Below, piece by piece: positions 53,690 through 64,000 of a stretch of 64,000 nt of DNA (position 1 is the stretch's first letter; each line of letters opens with the position of its first letter). The notes under the pieces were generated by a model. The model saw nothing but the letters and a program-made list of their open reading frames with translations. It was not told the DNA's origin and did not search any database. The stretch spans positions 42,825-106,824 of the forward strand of contig CAUYLG010022269.1 in NCBI GenBank assembly GCA_963573385.1, read 5' to 3'. This DNA is from Cacajao melanocephalus. Lineage: Eukaryota; Chordata; Mammalia; Primates; Pitheciidae. The translations under genes and the position numbers were made by a program.

Positions 53690-53832
53690 TGTCTCACGAG
53701 GACACTAAGCTCCTGATGGGTGCCTCCCATGACCTCATTCGCCCTCGTCACCTCCCAAAGCCCCACCTCCCATTGGGGGTTTGGGCTTAACATACACATT
53801 TTTGGGGACAAAGACATTCAGTCCATAACAGA
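53690..53832 (-). mobile_element. MaLR (MST-like) LTR fragment, antisense
   Basis: Reverse-complement wording CATGACCTCATTCGCCCTCG, CCTCCCAAAGCCCCACCTCC and ACATTCAGTCCATAACA matches the first part of MST/THE-type LTRs (which begin TGCTATGGT...). Fragment only. Confidence 0.6.
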
Positions 53833-54194
53833 GACTCCTGGTCAAGGCTCAGAAATGCCTGTGCCCTCTGACCTGGGCTGCGCTTCTGCGTTCTCCAGAT
53901 GGCGAGTGTGGGGACCACGTCACTGGAGCGCCAGGGTGAGTCGCCCCTTCAGACAGTGGCTCCAGGCAGCACAGGGATGAGCCAGCTCTGAGCTCCAGTG
54001 AGAAGCTCCAAGGACATCACGTGGAGATAGGAGGTCACAGGAGACGAGGGAAGCCGAAGTGGTCATTCAGGCATTTAAAGTTGGAAATGACCCACAGCCA
54101 CTCTCATGCCTCCACGACACTGAAGGATTGTCTGCCTTCCAGCCCTCCATGGTTGCCTGTCCTCTGCCTCTTTCTAGAAAGCTAATCTAGTTAC
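53833..54194. other. Intergenic DNA, nothing recognised
   Basis: Unique sequence running up to the (TATT)n edge of the next Alu. Confidence 0.5.
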
Positions 54195-54500
54195 TATTTA
54201 TTTATTTATTTATTTATTTTGAGGCGGAGTCTTGCTCTGTCACCCAGGCTGGAGTGCAGGGGCGCAATCTCAGCTCATTGCAACCTCCCCACTGGGTTCA
54301 AGCGATTCTCCTGCCTCAGCCTCCTGAGTAGCTGGGATTACCGGCGCCTACCATCATGCATGGCTAATTTTTGTATTTTTAGTAGAGATGGGGTTTCATC
54401 ATCTTGAACAGGCTGGTCTTGAACTCCTGACCTCGTGATTCATCCGCCTTGGCCTCCCAAAGTGCTGGGATTACAGGTGTGAGCCACCACACCTGGTCGA
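54195..54500 (-). mobile_element. Alu SINE, antisense, with (TATT)n edge
   Basis: Antisense Alu whose tail has become a TTTA/TATT microsatellite (about 54198-54220). It ends GAGCCACCACACCTGGTC. Confidence 0.92.
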
Positions 54501-54507
54501 TAATCTA

Positions 54508-55101
<594 letters not shown>

Positions 55102-55157
55102 CATTTGTTTTAAATAACGCCTTTACTGACCTTTACACACAACTAGCTGCTGTTTCA

Positions 55158-55266
55158 ACTCACATCTGTAATCTCAGTGCTTTGGGAGGCCGAGGCGGGC
55201 GGATCATGAGGCCAGGAATTCAAGACCAGCCTGGCCAACATGGTGAAACCGCGTCTCTACTAAAAA

Positions 55267-55304
<38 letters not shown>

Positions 55305-55470
55305 TGGCGGGCACCTGTAATCCCAGCCACTTGGGAGGCTAAGGCAGGAAAATTGCTTAAACCCAGGAGGCGGAGGTTGCCGTGAGCCGAGATTGCACCA
55401 CTGTACTCTAGCCCGGGCGACAGAACGAGACTGTCTCAAAAATATAAATAAATAAATAAATAATAAATAA
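55158..55470 (+). mobile_element. Alu SINE with internal (TA)n
   Basis: Sense Alu lacking its first bases. The linker AAAAATAC has expanded into a TA repeat at 55269-55302, and the tail is a TAAA-type repeat. Confidence 0.9.
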
Positions 55471-56310
<840 letters not shown>

Positions 56311-56314
56311 TCTT

Positions 56315-56604
56315 TCTTAGAGGCAGAATCTCACCTGTCGCCCAGGCCAGAGTGCACTGGTGTGATCACTGCTCACTGCAAGCTCTGCCTCCCGGGCTCA
56401 AGCAGTCCTCCCACCTCAGCCTCCTGAGTACCTGGGACTCGGCAACAGGTGTGTGCCACCATACTTGGCTGATTTTTGTCTTTTTTGTAGAGACAGGGTT
56501 TTGACATGTTGCCCAGGCTGGTCTCAAACTCTTGAGCTGGAGTGATCCTCCCACTCGGCCTCCCAAAATGCTGAGATTATAGGTGTGAGCCACTGTGCCT
56601 GGCC
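56315..56604 (-). mobile_element. Old Alu SINE, antisense
   Basis: Diverged antisense Alu (TTAGAGGCAGAATCTCACCT start, GCCACTGTGCCTGGCC end), AluJ-like. Confidence 0.88.
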
Positions 56605-56720
56605 AACTTTTTTTTAAAATATATATTTTATTGCATTTTGGGTTTGGGGGTACATGTGAAGAGCGTGCAAGATTGTTGCATAGGTACACACATGGCAGTG
56701 TGGTTTGCTGCCTATAAGGT
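56605..56720 (-). mobile_element. L1 3' end fragment, antisense
   Basis: TTTTGGGTTTGGGGGTACAT, GCAAGATTGTTGCATAGGTA and GTGGTTTGCTGCC are the reverse complement of an L1 3' terminus. Confidence 0.75.
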
Positions 56721-57140
56721 TTACTAAACTATCTTCCAAAACGGTCATATCACTTTACATGGTGTACCAGCGACACATGAAAGTGGCACTTGCTGCTCGT
56801 CCTCGTTTGATGGCTTTTTCTCTGTTGATTTTGTACCCTGCCACCTTGCCAAGTGCGCTTATTCCAGCCCCCTGCCCCCCGCCGGCCCTTTGTGGTAGAT
56901 TCTGCAGAATTTTCTACCTAGATGATCTTGCCTTTTACAAATAAATACCATTTCACTTCTTCCCCCTCTCCCTAATTTGTATCCTTTTATTTCTTTTTCT
57001 GAACGTGTTGTCCTGGCTGGAACCTGTATGACGATGCTGGATGGAGATGGAGCGTGAAAACCATGGTTCCTGATTTCAGGGAAAGCTTCATCCTTCACAG
57101 TTAGATGTGATGTTGGCTTTAAGATTTTTTGGTAGATGTC

Positions 57141-57562
57141 TGTATTAATCAGGGTTCTCTAGCGGGACAGAACTGATAGGATAGAGTTTCTTAAGGAGTA
57201 TTAACGCACCCAATCACAATGTCCCACCGTAGGCCGCCTGCAAGCTGAGGAGCAAGGAAGCCAGTCTGAGTCCCAAAGCTGAAGAACTTGGAGCCTGATG
57301 TTCGAGGAACATCCAGCCTGGGAGATAGACAGAGGCTGGGAGCCTACGCCAGTGTAGCCTTCTTGAATTTTTCTACCTGCTTTTCATCCTGGCCGCGCTG
57401 GCAGCTGATGAGATGGTGCCCACCCAGGTGGAGGGTGGGTCTGCCTCTCCCAGCCCACTGACTCAAATGGTAATCTTTGGCAGCACCCTCACAGACACCC
57501 CCAGGATCAATACTTTGCATCCCTCAATCCAGTCAAGTTGACACTCAGGATTCACCATCACA
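57141..57562 (-). mobile_element. MLT2-type ERVL LTR, antisense, inside L1
   Basis: Starts TGTATTAATCAGGGTTCTCT and ends CAAGTTGACACTCAGGATTC ACCATCACA-like, the reverse complement of an MLT2/ERVL-type LTR. L1 text continues directly on both sides. Confidence 0.75.
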
Positions 57563-57707
57563 GTGCCTTTTACCATGTTGAGGAAGTTCTTTTCTATTCC
57601 TGGTTTGTTGAGAGTTGATTTTTAAAATTGGGCATGGATGTTGGGTTTTGTCAAACCCTTTGTGTCAACTGAGATCACATTGCTTTTCTGTCTGTTAATA
57701 TGGGAAG

Positions 57708-57992
57708 GTGCGGCCCGGCGCAGCAGCTCACGCCTGTAATCCCAGGACTTTGGGAGGCTGAAGAGGTTGGATCACTTGAGGTCAGGAGTTTGAAACCAGC
57801 CTGGCCAACATGGTGAAACCCCGTCTCTACTAAAACACAAAAATTAGCCCGGCGTGGTGGTGGGCACCTGTAATCCCAGCTACTCGGGAGGCTGAGGCAG
57901 AGGAATCGCTTGAACCTGGGAGGCGGAGGTTGCGGCTGAGATTGCACCACTGCACTCCAGCCTGGGTGACAGAATGAGACTTTGTCTCAAAA
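57708..57992 (+). mobile_element. Alu SINE with clear target duplication
   Basis: Sense Alu (GGCCCGGCGCAGCAGCTCAC start) flanked by AATATGGGAAGGTGC and AATATGGTAAGGTGC, a one-mismatch target-site duplication in L1 sequence. Confidence 0.93.
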
Positions 57993-58036
57993 AAATATGG
58001 TAAGGTGCATTGATTGATTTTCAAATGTTAAAACTG

Positions 58037-59207
<1,171 letters not shown>

Positions 59208-59764
59208 AAGTCAGCCTTGCGTCTCTGCATGAACCTCTCTTGATCATGACGTAGTATTTTTTATATTGTTGAATTTGACGAATTAAAATAAAAAATGTGT
59301 TGCATCTACGTTCATGACATTGTTGAGTAGGTTTCTTTTCTTGTAATTCTGGTTTTGGTAGTAGAGTAATGCTGGCCTCATATAATGAGTTGGGGTGTAT
59401 TCCTTTCTCTCTACTTTTCTGGTACTGTTTGTGTAGAAATAATATTATTTCCTCCTTAAACATTTGGTAGAATTTCTCAGTGAAGCCATCTGGGCCTAGT
59501 GTTTTCCTTGTGGGAATGTTTTAACTAAAACTTCAAATTACTTAATAGATATAGGGCTATTCAGGTTATCTATTTCTTCTTGAGTGAGCTTAGGTAGTTT
59601 CTATTAGTGGATGTGTCCATTTGTTCTAAGTTGTGAAATTTATCGATATAAAGTCACTTGTATTTTCTTATGTTCTTTTTTTGGGGAATGCAGGCGCAAG
59701 GTTACTTGTATTTTCTGTCATTCTCTTTTTATTTTTGGAGATGGAGTTCCGCATTCTTTATTTA

Positions 59765-60087
<323 letters not shown>

Positions 60088-60300
60088 TGATCTTTACTGG
60101 TGCCCTTCTGCTGACTTCGAGTTTCATTTGCTCGGGTGTTTCTCGTTTCTTTGGAGCTGAGCTCGTTGATGCGAGCCTGTCTTTTGTATGCGTGTGCGTA
60201 TTCAGTGTTGTTGGTCTCTAAGTACTGCTTTAATGGCATCCCACTGTTTTGGATGTGGTGCTTTTCATTTGCATTTTGTGCAATATACATCTATATATTT

Positions 60301-60482
60301 TACACGGAGTCTCTCTCTGTTACCCAGGTTGGAGTGCAACCCGGCTAATTTTTGTCTTTTTAGTAGAGACGGGGTTTCGCCATGTTGGTTAGGCAGGTCT
60401 CGAACTCCTGACCTCAGGTGATCTGCCCACCTCTGCCTCTCAAAGTGTTGGGATGACAGACATGAGCCACTGTGCCTGGCCT
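60301..60482 (-). mobile_element. Alu SINE with internal deletion, antisense
   Basis: Reads ACGGAGTCTCTCTCTGTTAC to GGAGTGCAACCCGGCTAATTT, skipping about 100 bp of the right arm, then completes normally. Confidence 0.88.
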
Positions 60483-60611
60483 GTCCAACATAATTTTTAA
60501 TTTTCCTTTTGTTTCTTCTTCAATACATGGGAAATGCAGGGGGATTATTTAGTTTCCAAATACTTGGGGATTTTCCAAATATCTTTCTGTTGTTAATTTC
60601 TTTTTGTTTTT

Positions 60612-60904
60612 CTTTTTCTTTTTTGAGACGGAGTCTTGCTCTGTCACCCAGACTGGAGTGCAGTAGCATGATCTAGGCTCACTGCAACCTCCACCTCCCA
60701 GGTTCAAGCGACTCTCCAGCCTCAGCCTCCTGAGTAGCTGGGATGACGGGCGCTCACCACCACGCTCGGCTAATTTTTGTATTTTTAGTAGAGATGGGGT
60801 TTCACCATGTTGGTCAGGCTGGTCTTGAACTCCTGACCTCATGATCTGCCTGCCTCAGCCTCCCAAAGTGCTGAGATGACAGGTGTGAGCCACCACGCCT
60901 GGCT
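60612..60904 (-). mobile_element. Alu SINE, antisense
   Basis: Complete antisense Alu (TTTTCTTTTTTGAGACGGAG start, CCACCACGCCTGGC end). Confidence 0.92.
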
Positions 60905-60968
60905 GTTGATTTCTAATATAATTCCACTGTGGTCAGAGAATGCGCTTTGAGTGACTCGAATCCTTTTA

Positions 60969-61160
<192 letters not shown>

Positions 61161-61435
61161 TTAAATTAAAAATATATATATATATATTGTAATTTTTGGC
61201 CTAGAAAATGGTGGACTGTCCTATAAAAGTGTATTTGTTTGTAGTGTTGCTCAAGTCGTCTATATTCCTAATGTTTTTTGTCCACCTGCTGAGCTGGGAG
61301 AGGAATGTCTGACATCTTAGAGTGTAATTGTGGATTTTACCATATTCCTTCAGTTGTATCAGTGCTTGCTTCCTGGATTTTTATTATCTGTTGTTAAGTG
61401 CATATACTTTTAGGGTTTTTATGTCCTTTGGATAA

Positions 61436-61738
<303 letters not shown>

Positions 61739-61855
61739 GGGATTTTGCCAATTTATCATGAAACAATCTTACTTATCTCTGGTTATATTCTTAACTCTGA
61801 AATACACTTTGGCTGATAGTAACATAGTCACTCCAGATTTCTTCTTCCTTTTTAC

Positions 61856-62285
61856 TTTTTTTTTTGAGATGGAATCTTGCTCAGTCACTCAGGCTGGAGT
61901 GCAGTGGTATGATCTCAGTTCACTGCAACCTCCACCTCCTGGGTTCAAGCAATTCTCCTGTTCAGCCTCCTGAGTAGCTGGGATCACAGATGCCCACCTC
62001 TACACCTGGCTAATTTTTGTATTTTTATTAGAGATGCGATTTTGCCATGTTGGCCAGGCTGGTTTCAAACTCCTGACCTCAAGTGATCTGCCTGCCTTGC
62101 CCTCTCAAAGTGCTGGGATTACAGGTGTGAGCCACTGTGCTGGCCTCCTTCATGTTTCTTTTTATTAGAGACAAAGTCTCACTAGGCTGCCCGCTCTGGA
62201 CATGAATTCCTGGGCTTAAGTGATCGTTCCATCTCAGCCTCCCAAGTAGCTGGGAGTACAGGGGCATCCCATTGCGCCCGGCCAG
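61856..62285 (-). mobile_element. Antisense Alu followed by Alu monomer
   Basis: A complete antisense Alu (to about 62145) is followed by a monomer-like antisense unit (62158-62283, AGAGACAAAGTCTCACTAGG to CATTGCGCCCGGCC). Confidence 0.85.
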
Positions 62286-62554
62286 ATTTCCTTTGAGTAG
62301 TGTGAATGTGGTACATCTTTCCCTATCCTTGTACTTTTAACATAATTGTGTCTTTATATTTGATGTGTGTTTCTTCTAGGCAGCATATAGATGGGTATTG
62401 CTTTTTTTGCCCAATCTGACAACCTTTGCCTTTTAGGTGGGACGTTTAGAATATTTACATTTAATGTGATTATTAATATAATGGGGTTTAGATCTACCAT
62501 CTTACTATTTGTCTTCGACTCATCTCATTTTTATTTCTCCCTCTTTCTCTGCCT

Positions 62555-62853
<299 letters not shown>

Positions 62854-63132
62854 TCTCTGCTTTTTTCGGGGGTTAATTTTTAAATTCTATTTGTTTCCTT
62901 TGTTGTATTAGCTGTAATTATTTTAATGGTTGCTTTCAGATTTATACTATACATTTTTAACTCGTCACTAACTTCCAGTGATATCCTACAACCTCATATA
63001 TAGTCAAAGAACCTTACGACATTACATTCCCATTTCCCTCCCAGCCATTGTCCTATTGTTCTTACATATTTTAATTTTTCATATGATAGAAACCCTACGA
63101 TACATCATTTTTGCATTAGTCAAATGATTATC

Positions 63133-63375
63133 AAGGCAGGTGGATCACCTGAGGTTAGGAGTTCAAGACCAGCCTGGCTGACATGACAAAACATTTCTAC
63201 TAAAGATACAAAAATTAGCCAGGTGTGTTAGTGCATGTCTGTAATCCCGGCTTCTCGGGAGGCTGAGGCACAAGAACTGCTTGAACCAAGGACGCAGAGG
63301 TTGCAGTGAGCTGAGATTATGCCACTGCACTCCAGCCTGGGAGACAGAGTGAGACTTTGTCTCAAAAAATAAAAT
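63133..63375 (+). mobile_element. Truncated Alu SINE
   Basis: Sense Alu missing its first about 50 bp (starts TCAAGGCAGGTGGATCACCT) with an AAAATAAAATAAAAT tail. Confidence 0.9.
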
Positions 63376-63382
63376 AAAATAG

Positions 63383-63752
<370 letters not shown>

Positions 63753-63810
63753 AATTTTGATTTTTCCCATCTCTCCATAGGGGTCATAATTTCCTGCATG
63801 TTTTCATGCT

Positions 63811-63812
<2 letters not shown>

Positions 63813-63841
<29 letters not shown>

Positions 63842-63894
63842 GATGGAGTATCTTATTTGATTTAAGCAACAATAAAACAAAAAAAAAAAAAAAA
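63813..63894. repeat. Facing T-run and A-run
   Basis: A run of 29 T (63813-63841) is followed after 37 bp by an A-run (63879-63894). The pair could form a stem, but both may be tails of neighbouring retroposed elements. The last 100 bases of the window hold nothing else recognisable. Confidence 0.8.
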
Positions 63895-64000
63895 TAAAAT
63901 AGTCACAGACATTTTAAAAACAATTATCAAGGCATCACTGCATGTTACCCATACAAGAACACAGAACAATTTCCCTCCCGAGTTCAACCCAATTTCCTAC

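Overview
The window is primate nuclear DNA that matches the gene-dense human 4p16.3 locus. From left to right it holds the last three coding exons of TMEM175 (+), complete DGKQ (-), complete IDUA (+), and SLC26A1 (-) nested inside IDUA intron 2. Identification rests on exon-by-exon translation with intact splice sites. DGKQ resolves into 23 coding exons (950 codons plus stop), IDUA into 14 (653 codons plus stop) and SLC26A1 into 2 (701 codons plus stop). The Alu, L1 and ERV content is primate. Compared with human proteins recalled from memory, IDUA differs at roughly 50 of 653 residues, so this is probably a non-human catarrhine, most likely an Old World monkey. The species call is inference.

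Layout: 1-2.9 kb is TMEM175 intron with an Alu, a 7SL RNA pseudogene and an old L1 whose 3' end has expanded into a 44-bp minisatellite. TMEM175 ends at 5836 with a poly(A) signal at 6264 and converges on DGKQ. DGKQ occupies about 6.5-19.8 kb, with its CpG-island promoter at 19.4-20.6 kb. The stretch 20.6-32.5 kb is intergenic and repeat-rich (Alus, an antisense solo LTR, a MER2/Tigger-like element, old L1). IDUA runs from 32.7 to 47.9 kb. SLC26A1 coding exons lie antisense at 34.5-37.3 kb, with two candidate 5' exons near 38.8 and 41.9 kb. From 48 to 64 kb there is no recognisable gene. This part holds unique sequence, an antisense LTR, a 40-bp minisatellite, many Alus, and an antisense L1 broken up by later Alu, MLT2-type and other LTR insertions.

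Biology: TMEM175 is an endolysosomal cation channel, IDUA a lysosomal glycosidase that degrades heparan and dermatan sulfate, SLC26A1 a sulfate/oxalate anion exchanger, and DGKQ a diacylglycerol kinase. A CLEAR-like E-box precedes IDUA. I found no undescribed system. The most notable points are two GC-AG introns in IDUA, an extra N-glycosylation sequon in IDUA, a GGGGCC-type repeat coding (Gly-Pro)8 in DGKQ, and the nested repeat structures.
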